Source of the DNA: Lepagella muris
Lineage (GTDB): Bacteria; Bacteroidota; Bacteroidia; Bacteroidales; Muribaculaceae
Reading direction: 5' to 3'
Assembly: GCF_004793975.1 (NCBI RefSeq)
Contig: NZ_SRYB01000009.1
Span: 1-64,000, forward strand
DNA length: 64,000 nucleotides
Shown here in pieces: positions 26,175-34,995 of the stretch. The notes beneath the pieces are model-generated. The model worked only from the letters and a program-made list of their open reading frames with translations, was not told the origin of the DNA and did not search any database. A program made the position numbers and the translations under genes. Every line of letters begins with the position of its first letter. The first letter of the stretch is position 1.

Positions 26175-26391
26175 TTAGTTATATTCCGAAAGACCTGTAT
26201 GGGAGTGTCGTTGTCTGCAGTGCTTGGTATATTTCATAGATGGGTTTGCTGCCATTGACTTCTTTGACTCTGTGGAGGGTGCATCAATGGTGTTGGTTTC
26301 GGCGTTATTATTTTCAATGCTATCGGCTTCCGCATAGTTGACCCCGATTCTTTTGTCTGACACTTTTTGGGTGGTGGCGATTTTGACTTCC
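26175..26391 (-). pseudogene. Unidentified gene fragment
   Basis: An open frame on this strand encodes a polar Asn/Ser/Thr-rich peptide (AEADSIENNNAETNTIDAPS) without a recognisable domain, ending at 26175. Its start coincides with the point where homology to the CPBP gene begins on the other strand. It is probably the tail of a lost gene, and I cannot name it. Confidence 0.25.
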
Positions 26392-26680
26392 ATCATTCAA
26401 AGAAATGGATTTTAGAGTACGCCTTTTGTTTTGGCTTGTGACGAGAATATTAAGTGCAGGAATCTTGATTGCATGCACACCCATATATAGGGCTAATGAA
26501 ATTAATACGGAGACATTCACTTCGTTTGGAGGTAACCCGTTCAAAGTCGCGAATATGGGGTCAGTGCCTTATATGTTAATGGTGATGTTGGTTATCACCC
26601 CTTTATTGGAGGAAGTATTTTTTCAGATTAGGACTTTCTTTCAAAAGATACCTTCTTCATTGCGTTTGGGCTTTATGTAA
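26392..26680 (+). pseudogene. Truncated duplicate of the CPBP protease gene
   Basis: From CATTCAAAGAAATGGATTTT the DNA follows codons 15-95 of the CPBP gene at 6983-7675 with high identity (LLFWLVTRILSAGILIACT, FGGNPFKVANMGSVP). One T is missing in a T run near the start, which shifts the frame. The EExxxR motif has become EEVFFQ and the sequence stops shortly after. The next 80 bases encode a short hydrophobic frame (YVIFYYENLKAGRFDNIWL) that may be another remnant. Confidence 0.8.
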
Positions 26681-26762
26681 TCTTTTACTATGAGAATTTG
26701 AAAGCCGGACGTTTCGATAACATTTGGCTCATATCCCAGTGTTACTGATACGTGAAAATATT

Positions 26763-26966
26763 ATGCCATACATTTCTATTGAAAGCGGACAGTTGACAAA
26801 CGAGCAGAAGACACATCTCATCGGGCGGCTCACGACCACTGCGTCCGAGATTACCCACATCTCGGTGCAGTTCTTCACTGTCATTATCAAGGAACTGCCC
26901 GATGAGAATTTCGGTATCGGCGGAAAGTCGATTGGTGAAATCAAACGCAATTACAAAGGGAAATAA
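26763..26966 (+). CDS. 4-oxalocrotonate tautomerase-family protein, second copy
   Basis: This 67-residue protein starts at MPYISIESGQ, so Pro is again the N-terminal base. It differs from the copy at 10560-10760 by about ten residues and a short extension, and it looks intact. In both places a CPBP sequence occurs in the same neighbourhood, so this is part of a duplicated segment with a shuffled order. No clear promoter of its own is visible. Confidence 0.82.
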   Translation: MPYISIESGQLTNEQKTHLIGRLTTTASEITHISVQFFTVIIKELPDENFGIGGKSIGEIKRNYKGK

Positions 26967-26967
26967 A

Positions 26968-26990
26968 AGCCTGCCCAAAATGAGCAGGCT
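26968..26990 (-). terminator. Terminator of the radical SAM gene
   Basis: AGCCTGC (26968-26974) pairs with GCAGGCT (26984-26990). Read on the minus strand, the stem is followed by TTTATTT, just past the stop at 27009. The 7-bp stem is perfect. Confidence 0.7.
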
Positions 26991-27008
26991 GAACAAGACG
27001 GAGAATCT

Positions 27009-27902
27009 TCACAGATGCCATATCCTGTTGCGATAGGCTTTCAGCTCCTCTTCAGGAAATTCGGCTATCGCCTTGTCAAATTCACGGAGTATCGCTACTT
27101 TGTCATGTGGCAATGCTCCGGTTATAGGGACTGTATTGGAAACATGGTGTCCTAACAGGTTGACTTTTATTTTCAATTGCTCGATTAACGTGCGCATCTC
27201 AATCAACCTCTCAATCTCCGGTTCTTCCTCATAAGTTCCGTCCAACACCTCTTGATAGAGCTGAGATTCTGGAAAGACAGTCAATGACACTATGTTGATA
27301 ATGCAGGGATGAAGCCTGTTCAGCAAGTCAGCCGAGGCAATCGCACTCTCCACTCCGTATCCCTTTCCTCCGAGACCATTCAGATAGAAGACATTATAGC
27401 GTATTCCGGCTTCATCAAGCTTTGATAGCTGCTCAAGAATATCCGAGGCATGATAACCTTTGTTCATCCGCTCCAGTGTGAGGTCGTGGGCGGTCTCTAT
27501 GCCAATGTTGATGCTGTCGAGCTTCATGTGCCGGAGATTTTTCAACTCCTCTACCGATTTAGGCGTAATGTCCGTGACCCGGGCAAACATTCCGAATGAC
27601 TCCATATAGGGGAGGTATTTGCGGAGAAGGATGGCAATCTCCATCAGTTTGTTATAGCTCAGAGCAAAAGGATTTGCCCCAGTGAGATAAACGCGGCGTG
27701 CCCATGGCTGCCATTCCCGGATGACTTTCAGATCGGATTCCACCTCAGACAGCGGCGACATTCTGAACGTGGTGCCATGGTAGAGCGAACAGAATTTGCA
27801 TTTATGCCATGTGCAGCCCGATGTTATTTGCAGCAGCTGGGAGTTGGCTTAGTATGGAGGCCGCCACACCTGTCCCGTGAAATGTAATTCAGGATATATC
27901 AT
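27009..27902 (-). pseudogene. Radical SAM protein gene with an ochre codon near the start
   Basis: From ATG at 27902 the frame reads MIYPELHFTGQVWRPPY, then TAA at 27849-27851 (codon 18), then ANSQLLQITSGCTWHKCKFCSLYHGTTF and onward without interruption to 27009. The 4Fe-4S motif CTWHKCKFC and the body (IGIETAHDLTLERMNKGYHASDIL) place it in the radical SAM superfamily, about 297 residues, elongator/HemN-like in style. TAA replaces what is probably GAA (Glu). The first ATG after the stop lies beyond the three cysteines, so any reinitiated product would lack the cluster. It is therefore a recent pseudogene. Confidence 0.85.
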
Positions 27903-28037
27903 ATTTCATCGTTTTTTATTAACTTTGTGCTGCAAAATTAGCTCAATATCAGAGCGGAAACAATAACTTACCGATAGGTTTGACCCTTACCGAAAAGTTT
28001 GTTTTATTCATTTTCAATCAGTTTTGTAAAACGCATA

Positions 28038-28388
28038 ATGGCAAAAAAATTAGATTATGAATATTGCAAGGCAGCCCCGATGCTTGAATGGATAGGCAAC
28101 AAGTGGGCGTTGGTCGTTCTCGTGAAGATTTCCGAGAACGAGCCGGTGCGTTTTAATGAAATCTACCGTAACATTCCGTCGGTATCGGAAAAAGTGCTTT
28201 CGCAAGTACTGAAGCAACTGACCACAGACGGTATCATCGAGCGAAAATTGTATCCTGACGTTCCTCCGCGCGTAGAATATTCTGTGTCGGATTTCGGTCG
28301 GACACTTCTGCCTCATGTGGAGGCATTGATAAATTGGGGACGCGATAATTTCGAGCGAATAATGCAAAATCGTAATAAGCCTGAGTAA
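28038..28388 (+). CDS. HxlR-family regulator
   Basis: This protein has 116 residues from MAKKLDYEYC (ATG at 28038). The winged helix is clear: CKAAPMLEWIGNKWALVVLVKI (about 10-31), RFNEIYRNIPSVSEKVLSQVLKQL and the wing RKLYPDVPPRVEYSVSDFG. The N-terminal Cys at about residue 10 is the redox- or aldehyde-sensing position of the family. It converges with a second HxlR gene and lies near the DJ-1/PfpI gene, a common partner for carbonyl or oxidative stress. Confidence 0.9.
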   Translation: MAKKLDYEYCKAAPMLEWIGNKWALVVLVKISENEPVRFNEIYRNIPSVSEKVLSQVLKQLTTDGIIERKLYPDVPPRVEYSVSDFGRTLLPHVEALINWGRDNFERIMQNRNKPE

Positions 28389-28412
28389 ACGCAGATAACG
28401 CGGATAAGGTAA

Positions 28413-28781
28413 TCAGTCACGTTTCCGCAAGTTTTTACTTATTTTTTCCAGATTCCGCCGTGCCCATTCTGATAATTGGTTTAGAATCGGAATCAGTGAT
28501 TTGCCAAGTTCGGTCAGTTCATATTCAGTTCGAGGGGGAACTTCCGCATAGAGTATGCGTTTCACAAGTCCGATTGATTCAAGTGTTTTCAGGTGACCCG
28601 ACAATACTTTTGGCGAGATGTCGGGGATGGCTCTCGACAGTTCGTTGAAACGCATAACTCCAAATTCATCAAGTATGACGAGCAGAAGCATTGACCATTT
28701 ATTAGCAAAATGAGCAATGACGTTACGCATAGGGCATGAAGCCACACATGAATATTTTTCTGAAATCTTTTCGACTTTCAT
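28413..28781 (-). CDS. HxlR-family regulator, second
   Basis: This 122-residue HxlR protein has YSCVASCPMRNVIAHFANKWSMLLLVIL at the front, with two cysteines near residues 11 and 15, and the wing RILYAEVPPRTEYELTELGKSL. It is divergent from the DJ-1/PfpI gene with a 153-base spacer that holds a promoter and an inverted repeat. It therefore probably controls that gene and itself, perhaps by thiol modification. Confidence 0.9.
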   Translation of the reverse strand: MKVEKISEKYSCVASCPMRNVIAHFANKWSMLLLVILDEFGVMRFNELSRAIPDISPKVLSGHLKTLESIGLVKRILYAEVPPRTEYELTELGKSLIPILNQLSEWARRNLEKISKNLRKRD

Positions 28782-28809
28782 CTTATTGATACTGACTAAA
28801 AGTGAGTTT

Positions 28810-28870
28810 GAAGTAAGTGGCTACTTCCAAAGTAACCTCTTGTTTGATAGGATTATGTATCGTAATTTTG
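28810..28870 (+). promoter_or_regulatory. DJ-1 gene promoter with an inverted repeat
   Basis: GAAGTA (28810-28815) and TACTTC (28822-28827) flank AGTGGC and form a perfect 18-bp dyad. TTG (28840-28842), 20 bases and TAATTTTG (28863-28870) follow as promoter. The dyad lies just upstream of the -33 box and is the likely operator of the divergent HxlR protein. Confidence 0.6.
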
Positions 28871-28934
28871 CACTATCAAATGGATAGCAGTTATCCATTG
28901 CAAAGTTAACAAAATCTTAAAACAATTACAAATT

Positions 28935-29549
28935 ATGACTGAAATCAGCATCAAGATTCCGGCACCGACAAAACCTTCGGGAAAGGCTGCGATGGTTATG
29001 CTTGGAACAGGCTTTGATGAAATCGAAGCTCTTGCCCCGGTGGATGTAATGCGTCGTGCCGGGATGGAAGTTTACACAGTATCCATGACTGAAAACCGCA
29101 TAGTAAGGGGTGCGACCGGCAATTTGATGGTGGCCGACACAACTATCTCTGAAATAACGACCGAAATGGTTGATTGGCTGATATTCCCTGGAGCCGACAA
29201 AAGCGAAGATGCCGTAAATCTGGCAGAGGAAGTTCAGACCTTTGTCAGAGGACATTGGGATAAAGATGGACGCATTGCTGCGATCTGCGCTGCTCCCGCA
29301 CTTGTCTTGGGTCCAATCGGCATCATTGACGGAATAGTGGCAACAGGATATCCCTTCTTGAAAGAGGAATTTGAAAAGCATGGAGGACGGTACTGCTCGG
29401 AAGATGTTGTGGTTTCGGACCGTCTGATCACATCACAAGGTCCCGGTACCACAATTGAATTTGCAATGGCGATTGTCCGAGCCACAAAGGGTGAAGAAAC
29501 AGAGAGAGCCTTACGCGAAGGAATGGTTATCGCAGACACGCAGAACTAA
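28935..29549 (+). CDS. DJ-1/PfpI-family protein (YajL-like)
   Basis: This 204-residue protein contains the DJ-1 pattern AMVMLGTGFDEIEALAPVDVMRRAG with the conserved Glu (about 33) and the nucleophile elbow IAAICAAPALVLG (Cys at about 118). TSQGPGTTIEFAMAIV lies near the C-terminus. Members are chaperone- or deglycase-like stress proteins. An N-terminal extension of about 15 residues precedes the domain. It is transcribed away from the HxlR gene and ends before a strong terminator. Confidence 0.9.
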   Translation: MTEISIKIPAPTKPSGKAAMVMLGTGFDEIEALAPVDVMRRAGMEVYTVSMTENRIVRGATGNLMVADTTISEITTEMVDWLIFPGADKSEDAVNLAEEVQTFVRGHWDKDGRIAAICAAPALVLGPIGIIDGIVATGYPFLKEEFEKHGGRYCSEDVVVSDRLITSQGPGTTIEFAMAIVRATKGEETERALREGMVIADTQN

Positions 29550-29619
29550 CTATCACAAGGAATTGTGTTTTAGAATATAGCTAAAATCCTAAACTCAAAT
29601 AAAGTACACAATCACACTA

Positions 29620-29662
29620 TTACCGCTTCAAGGCTGGGCAACGGGTTGAAGCGGTAAGTTTT
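29620..29662 (+). terminator. Terminator after the DJ-1 gene
   Basis: A perfect 12-bp stem pairs 29620-29631 with 29646-29657 (TTACCGCTTCAA with its complement). It has a 14-base loop and is followed by GTTTTT. Confidence 0.85.
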
Positions 29663-29663
29663 T

Positions 29664-30198
29664 ATGAATCGGTGAAAGCGGAGAGAGGTGTGACAGGCTT
29701 CATTGTTGGCGGCGTTATGCCGACAAATGGTGACGGACTTCGCCTGACACCCAATACGGCTACAACATACCGAAAGCCAACGAGCAGGTGTTGAATCGCT
29801 ATATCAAGAATATCCTCAAAGATTTGTCAGAAACCGTGCCCACACTCGCTGAGAAAGTGCCGACCCGCTTGACAATGAAGCAAAAGGAGGCATTGAAAAA
29901 GGAGGGTAAGGAAGCCGAAACCGACCTCAACGGCAATGTGATTGTTCCGCGCTATGCCTGTGTGACGAGCCACACCGCCCGACGCACCGGAATCACCAAC
30001 ATGTATCTCTCCTATAAATATACCATGCTCCAGATGATGCACGTCAGCGGCCATAAGACCCAAAAGACCTTCATGGATTACATCAAGCTATCCTCCGAGG
30101 AGATCGCCGATGAATTGAAAATCGGCGAATACATATTAGATATACCAACATGAGCCAAATCGCCGCAATGTCAAAGAAAGACAGCGAGATGTGGTGAC
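29664..30198 (+). pseudogene. Tyrosine recombinase, internally deleted remnant no. 3
   Basis: An early part (GVMPTNGDGLRLTPNTATTYR) looks like the SAM-like core-binding domain. It is joined to YGYNIPKANEQVLNRYIKNI and an open 121-codon frame (29788-30153) with HTARRTGITNMYLSYK, MHVSGHKTQKTFMDYIKLSSEE and IADELKIGEY. The catalytic HxxR, the GHKT box and the Tyr are intact, but the first catalytic Arg and most of the N-terminal half are gone. The region past the stop encodes MSQIAAMSKKDSEMW, as in remnant no. 2. It is the best preserved of three scars. Confidence 0.8.
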
Positions 30199-30199
30199 C

Positions 30200-30440
30200 A
30201 TCTAATTTGGTCTATTCCGAAAAAGTGGTCAGATGTCCAATTTTTCGGAATAGAATTTGAACAACCTTGACTATTATTTTGAAAAATTGGCATAAATGCC
30301 CATTTTTCAAAATAGAATTTGGTTAGTCAATGTAATTACACTAACTTTGTAATTTAAAAAACCGACATAAATGTCAAAAATTTAAAATAGAGTCATCAGA
30401 TGATGACCTTCTCTGAAAAGTGTTGACAGATTTGAGAGCG
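30200..30440. other. AT-rich spacer with near-repeats and a promoter-like box
   Basis: Two similar blocks, TTTTTCGGAATAGAATTTG (30239-30257) and a TTTTTCAAAATAGAATTTG version about 65 bases on, are followed by a third, looser TTTAAAATAGAG. A TAACTTTG box lies at about 30331. No gene is visible. The blocks could be the end of an insertion element, but no partner end was found. Confidence 0.35.
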
Positions 30441-30441
30441 A

Positions 30442-30866
30442 TTAACTAATGTGGTTTACACGCCCAGAGGCGTTGAACCGATTTACTTTACACGTTTTGT
30501 TTCGTCTAAGTTTTGCCTTCAGCTCTCGGATCTGGTCGTCCTTGCTTTTGTTGGCCATATCTTCTTCAGTTTGTTCCTCCAAAGATAACACTTTTTCTTG
30601 ACTTACGTACTTTCCTATCCACGTGTAGATGCTGTTTATTGAGGTGATGTCATACTTTTTTCTGACCTCCTCGGCTGTCTTGTCCCCTTTTAGGATGTCG
30701 AGGACTGCATTAACACGATCTTCCTCTTCAGGTTTACTGACTGTCCTAATCCCCATGCTCCAGTATTGTTCCTGGGTTTCCGGGTCTGTTTTGAGAACTA
30801 AGTCTCGTTTTAGAACTTCTTTCATTGGCTCTTTCGAGTTGGATTCCCAAAAGTGTCAACTTTTTT
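30442..30866 (-). mobile_element. IS3-family insertion sequence remnant (OrfA part)
   Basis: A 127-residue frame (30442-30825) opens with MKEVLKRDLVLKTD and has an IS3-type helix-turn-helix (VLDILKGDKTAEEVRKKYDI, INSIYTWIGKYV) followed by a leucine-zipper-like start (IRELKAKLRR). It then breaks off into unrelated residues. OrfB with the DDE site is absent. The end near 30843-30866 reads TGAAAAAAGTTGACACTTTT on this strand, an IS3-like terminus, and a similar AAAAGTGTTGACAG lies at the other side (about 30417). The element is internally deleted. Confidence 0.7.
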
Positions 30867-30967
30867 CAGTTCAAGTCACCGCGGTACCCTTTCTGCGTCT
30901 GCCAGTCTCCGGCAAACGCAACGCTTGTCATTGCAAGTACCATCATAGAAATTAGTATTTTCTTCAT
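30866..30967 (-). pseudogene. Small exported protein cut by the IS3 remnant
   Basis: From MKKILISMMVLAMTSVAFAG the gene begins with a clear signal peptide (cleavage after AFA). It continues for 14 residues (DWQTQKGYRGDLN) and stops inside the IS end. It follows the outer-membrane barrel gene in the same direction at 76 bases, so it was probably the second gene of that operon. Confidence 0.6.
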
Positions 30968-31043
30968 TTGAGTTGCATTTTTTTGACTTTTCGTTTCTTT
31001 TATTTCACAACAGATAGTAGTTATTTTTATGATTGGCAGATTT

Positions 31044-33137
31044 TTATCTACCACCTGCGGTAGACTTTTCAATCGTAGCATCAGCATTGATTATTTTGTC
31101 TGCACCGCATTTTTGTCTGCCCCATTGTATATTGTAGCTAACGCTTACATAGGGCATTCTCATATCGAGGCGCATGTGCTGTTCGTTGGTGTTCCATTTG
31201 CTGAGCATTCTTGAGCCTTGGTCGTATTTGCCAAAGGGCATGATTACGCCAGCACCAAATTGCCAATTCCTCCAATTGTATGATAGCTGAACGATGGATA
31301 GATTTTCACCCCAACTGATTTTCTCTCCACAAAGGTCATGCTGAGCACGGACATACTGGCCTATGAGTTGAAATCCCCAATGTGAAAGCATCAGACTTAC
31401 ATTACCGCTCCAATTATGGTTATAGAGTTTGTAGCTTGTGCCTTTCATTCGCTCCACGCGGTATTGTAAGTGGGCACTTGCCATAAGCCAATCGGGAATA
31501 ACCTCAACCTGTGGAGATAAAAAGAATGTAAGATTCTGTAAACCATTGCTGTTTTCATAGGAGGTAATAAGGCGATTGGTTTCCCAATATAGATAGGGAG
31601 TAATGGCATTGGGACTGGTAAATGCTCGTACTCCAAATGTGCCTTCCACTCGCGGCAAGCTGAAATTATAGCGGAAAGTGAGCATATAAGAAGTTGATGT
31701 TTTCAGGTTGGGATTGCCTATTCTCCATTGGAAGCCGTCAATTTGTTGCGGTGCCACATTCGTCTGAGCGAGAGATGGAGCCGATTGCCAAGATTGGAAA
31801 CTGAGTCTGAACTGATTGCTTTGGTTGAGGCGATATGACAGTGAAGCCTGTGGACGCAAGTTCCATGACTGGTTGCCCTGCTTGGTTTCCTTGAATAAGA
31901 AATCGGTGTATTGCGCTCCAAGTCCAGCTGTGAAAGTGAATTTATTTAAGCGTTGAAAATACTCGGCAAAAAGATAAACTTTATCTTGACGTTGGTGGAA
32001 CACCTCTCCACCAAGATTTTCATACACTGAGCGGTTTCGGTTTGCAGTGTAGGATGCTCCGGCTGTGAATTTAGAACGTCGCCAACTCTTGATATAGTTT
32101 GCCTCGATGGCGTAAGCCTGATTACGGTCTTTAATCATCGTATGTATGTCACTGGGATAATTGCCGGATACGTTTGATGACTGTTCAATGTAATCAGAAT
32201 AGGACTTACCAAAGTAAAACGAACTATTGAAGTCAACGACAAGTGTCTGCTTACCTCTAAAATGCTGTTCAAAATATGCTGAAAATTTTGGGACGGTTCC
32301 ATTGTTCCCATGCGAATCTGTCAGAATTATATCGTCAGTTCCGTCACTCAAGGATAACAATCCATTGTATGTCATATTATCTGAGAAAGTCGGAGCTGCA
32401 CTGACCTCAGCATAGAATATTGTGGTGTCAGGTTTGATATAACTGTACGACCCCCATAGACGACCAAAAGTATTATCAACTTGGCCGCCGATTGGCGTTT
32501 CTGTGCGTGTCAGAGAAGTGCCATCGGGATATGTGAAAGTCTCATGATAATCCCGATAGGTCTTTACGTTGTTTGTGAGTTTGAACATACCACCTACTTC
32601 AAACTGTGAACGCCCATTGTTGAATTTGCTATCAACGAAGTAATCGCCCCATGCCGTATTCAGAGCCTGTCGCCCTTCTGCTTGCAGTGAACCTCCAAGT
32701 GTTGGATTGGCAATGATGAAGTTCAGCACATAGCTTGCGCCATGATAACGAAGTCCGGGATTATCTATCCACTCCACACGTTTGATGGTTTCCGGTAAGA
32801 GAGCCTTCACTTGATCGATAGTCGCCTCACGACCATTGATGCGAACCTGCACTGATTGACCGCCAGCTTTAATCTGTCCGAGAGCTTCGGTAACAGTCAA
32901 AGATGGAATCATAAGATTGTTGAGCAACTGCATTCCGTTTCGGGAATTCTCAACTGCGCTCTGCGATGGATAGTAAACATCCATATCAGCCTTGCGAATC
33001 ACTTTGGGAGCTTGAACTACAACCTCGTTGAGTTCCTGAGCCGCAATGGTGTCCATTGATTCCTGGGCGGCGGCTGCGGTTGTGGTAATGATTGCAATCA
33101 ACACAACCAAGATTTTGATGAAGATTTTTGCGTTCAT
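31044..33137 (-). CDS. Outer-membrane beta-barrel protein (OMP_b-brl_3 type, TonB-receptor-like)
   Basis: This 697-residue protein has a signal peptide (about 1-24). A short N-terminal stretch resembles a TonB box/plug start (LNEVVVQAPKVIRKADMDVYYPS), and a plug-like domain has VQVRINGREATIDQVKALLPETIKRVEWIDNPG. A long barrel ends in a tail after YNIQWGRQKCGADK. It lacks the carboxypeptidase-regulatory domain of many relatives. Function and ligand are unknown. It lies 156 bases below a TPR-LuxR regulator gene in the same direction, a pairing that suggests control by that protein. Confidence 0.85.
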   Translation of the reverse strand: MNAKIFIKILVVLIAIITTTAAAAQESMDTIAAQELNEVVVQAPKVIRKADMDVYYPSQSAVENSRNGMQLLNNLMIPSLTVTEALGQIKAGGQSVQVRINGREATIDQVKALLPETIKRVEWIDNPGLRYHGASYVLNFIIANPTLGGSLQAEGRQALNTAWGDYFVDSKFNNGRSQFEVGGMFKLTNNVKTYRDYHETFTYPDGTSLTRTETPIGGQVDNTFGRLWGSYSYIKPDTTIFYAEVSAAPTFSDNMTYNGLLSLSDGTDDIILTDSHGNNGTVPKFSAYFEQHFRGKQTLVVDFNSSFYFGKSYSDYIEQSSNVSGNYPSDIHTMIKDRNQAYAIEANYIKSWRRSKFTAGASYTANRNRSVYENLGGEVFHQRQDKVYLFAEYFQRLNKFTFTAGLGAQYTDFLFKETKQGNQSWNLRPQASLSYRLNQSNQFRLSFQSWQSAPSLAQTNVAPQQIDGFQWRIGNPNLKTSTSYMLTFRYNFSLPRVEGTFGVRAFTSPNAITPYLYWETNRLITSYENSNGLQNLTFFLSPQVEVIPDWLMASAHLQYRVERMKGTSYKLYNHNWSGNVSLMLSHWGFQLIGQYVRAQHDLCGEKISWGENLSIVQLSYNWRNWQFGAGVIMPFGKYDQGSRMLSKWNTNEQHMRLDMRMPYVSVSYNIQWGRQKCGADKIINADATIEKSTAGGR

Positions 33138-33293
33138 TTTACGATACGTTTTTGATTTTGATACCGCAAAATTACACCTAAACCAATCTTAACGCCAAAC
33201 CTAAAAATCTAAAATAGTATTCGTAATATATTGATTATCAAAGCATATATGATGTAAAAATCTAAAATAAGACTTTATCAATCTAAAACCTCC

Positions 33294-34937
33294 TTAAACG
33301 GAAAGCTCCTGACGGATAAATGCTATCACATCCTCCTTTTCCGGCACATCCAGTTTCTTTTTGATAGAAGACTTACGGACATAAATAGATGCAGTGGACT
33401 GAGATGTTATGACGCTGATTTCTTTTGCTGAGAAACCTGCCACAAAAAGAACTATGACCTGCTCTTCCTTTTCAGTGAGCATGTCTGCGTACTTGGTGTG
33501 TAGTTTTGAATAGAAGTTTGAGTATAGATTGTTGATAATTTCATAGAGATTATCCCAATTGACAAGCGAGCCGTTGGTATCGCTTTCTATTGAGGATAAT
33601 TTGCGAAGCATCTCTCTATTCTGTTCGGTCGGAGTCTCTGCTACCATTTTGATTATTCCGAGCTGTTGAAGCATTGCACGACGTAATGCTTCATGCCCGG
33701 AGGTCGGGATCGGTTGCTTAAGTTCTTCAATCATCTTATTCAGAGCATCTACTCGCTCTTCTGCTTCAATTATTTTGCGTCTGCGTTTCTGTATATTCCA
33801 TACAGCAGTTATAGCGATGATAACAGCAATCAGAATGACTATGATGATGATCGCTGTCTTACGCTGGTTTTGGGATTTCAATTCCAAAGCTCGGTTTTCA
33901 GCTCTCAATGTATTCTTCTCGTTCTCAACCTTTGTTGATTCCATTCTGAAGAAATTATCTCGCTGATTGTTGGTTAATGCCGCCAACTGTATAATCCGTA
34001 TTTTCCCGTCCTTACGGTACTGCAAGAAATTACGAAGATGCCCGGCAAAAATTTCATAATACTTTCGTTCTTCTCTTGACACATTTTGTACGCAACTATC
34101 TGCCAATGCAAGCTCCCGTGTTGAAATTTCGATTTCACCCATATTGAAATGATTCAACGCTTTCCATAGGTGGACAAAATGCAAAATGGAGTTATCAGGA
34201 GCGTTGTCTATGATATAGTCTGCCAAGGCGTTGCCCTCATCATACTCACCTAATTCTTCAAGGACGGCGATTTTTTCATATTTCAGCTCAAATTCCTCTT
34301 CACTAAGATGATTCGACTTGGCATGGTCGATTAATTCGTTAATATAAATCAACGCAGAATCAGCATGTCCTGTATAAGTGTAGTTCAGGTAAAGTTGTTG
34401 CTTGTAATACCATTCTGAGACGGAGTCATTGTCAATAGTCAATAGTCGCTTGAGAAATCTTATATTGTTATCACAGTCATATAACGTTCCTCCAATACCA
34501 ACTCTCGTTCGTAGTAATTTAATCTCGATGCCATCCGTAACGTATGGTAACGCTACCAATGAGTCCAACAATGCAAGTGCTGACTCGCCATTACTATTCC
34601 AAAAAAGATGCAAGGCATATAGTTCCCCGCATTTGAGAAAACGAACAGAATCTTTGTCGCGGTAGTGGTGAAAAGTGAATTGTGTTAGCGAATCAGAAGC
34701 CATGGAACTCTCCTTAGCTTTATGGGCTGCCGCTACGACAAGACCATATAACGCTCTATTGTCTGAATTTTTAATGTCAGAAACATCAATATCGCTCACC
34801 ATTGACAATGCACTATCGGGATATAGTTCAACAATCCTTTCCGCGTCAGAAAGGATTTGCCGCTGTTTACCCGACTGCGAACATGAAACCATAACCGCAG
34901 CACAAAATAATAATATGACGAAGAACCAATGTCTCAT
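33294..34937 (-). CDS. Membrane-anchored TPR regulator with LuxR-type DNA-binding end
   Basis: This is a 547-residue protein. A lipoprotein-like signal (VMVSCS, Cys at about 20) opens it. Then come about 300 residues of helical repeats of TPR type (SALALLDSLVALPY, HADSALIYINELIDHA), a coiled-coil stretch and a membrane span (TAIIIIVILIAVIIAITAVWNI, about 358-379). A second coiled coil and a LuxR-type helix-turn-helix follow (LTEKEEQVIVLFVAGFSAKEISVITSQSTASIYVRKSSIKKKL, about 485-530). The layout places the sensor outside and the DNA-binding part inside the membrane. Target is probably the barrel gene downstream. Confidence 0.85.
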   Translation of the reverse strand: MRHWFFVILLFCAAVMVSCSQSGKQRQILSDAERIVELYPDSALSMVSDIDVSDIKNSDNRALYGLVVAAAHKAKESSMASDSLTQFTFHHYRDKDSVRFLKCGELYALHLFWNSNGESALALLDSLVALPYVTDGIEIKLLRTRVGIGGTLYDCDNNIRFLKRLLTIDNDSVSEWYYKQQLYLNYTYTGHADSALIYINELIDHAKSNHLSEEEFELKYEKIAVLEELGEYDEGNALADYIIDNAPDNSILHFVHLWKALNHFNMGEIEISTRELALADSCVQNVSREERKYYEIFAGHLRNFLQYRKDGKIRIIQLAALTNNQRDNFFRMESTKVENEKNTLRAENRALELKSQNQRKTAIIIIVILIAVIIAITAVWNIQKRRRKIIEAEERVDALNKMIEELKQPIPTSGHEALRRAMLQQLGIIKMVAETPTEQNREMLRKLSSIESDTNGSLVNWDNLYEIINNLYSNFYSKLHTKYADMLTEKEEQVIVLFVAGFSAKEISVITSQSTASIYVRKSSIKKKLDVPEKEDVIAFIRQELSV

Positions 34938-34995
34938 ATATTCTGCAAAGTTACGAATTTTTTATCACATTTTAACCATTTGGCGTGGTGGCCCG

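Noticed and set aside
11268..27902. Genome-wide stop codon reassignment
   Set aside because: TAG, TGA and TAA each occur once inside decayed genes, while all three end intact genes in the window. Ordinary nonsense mutations explain this.
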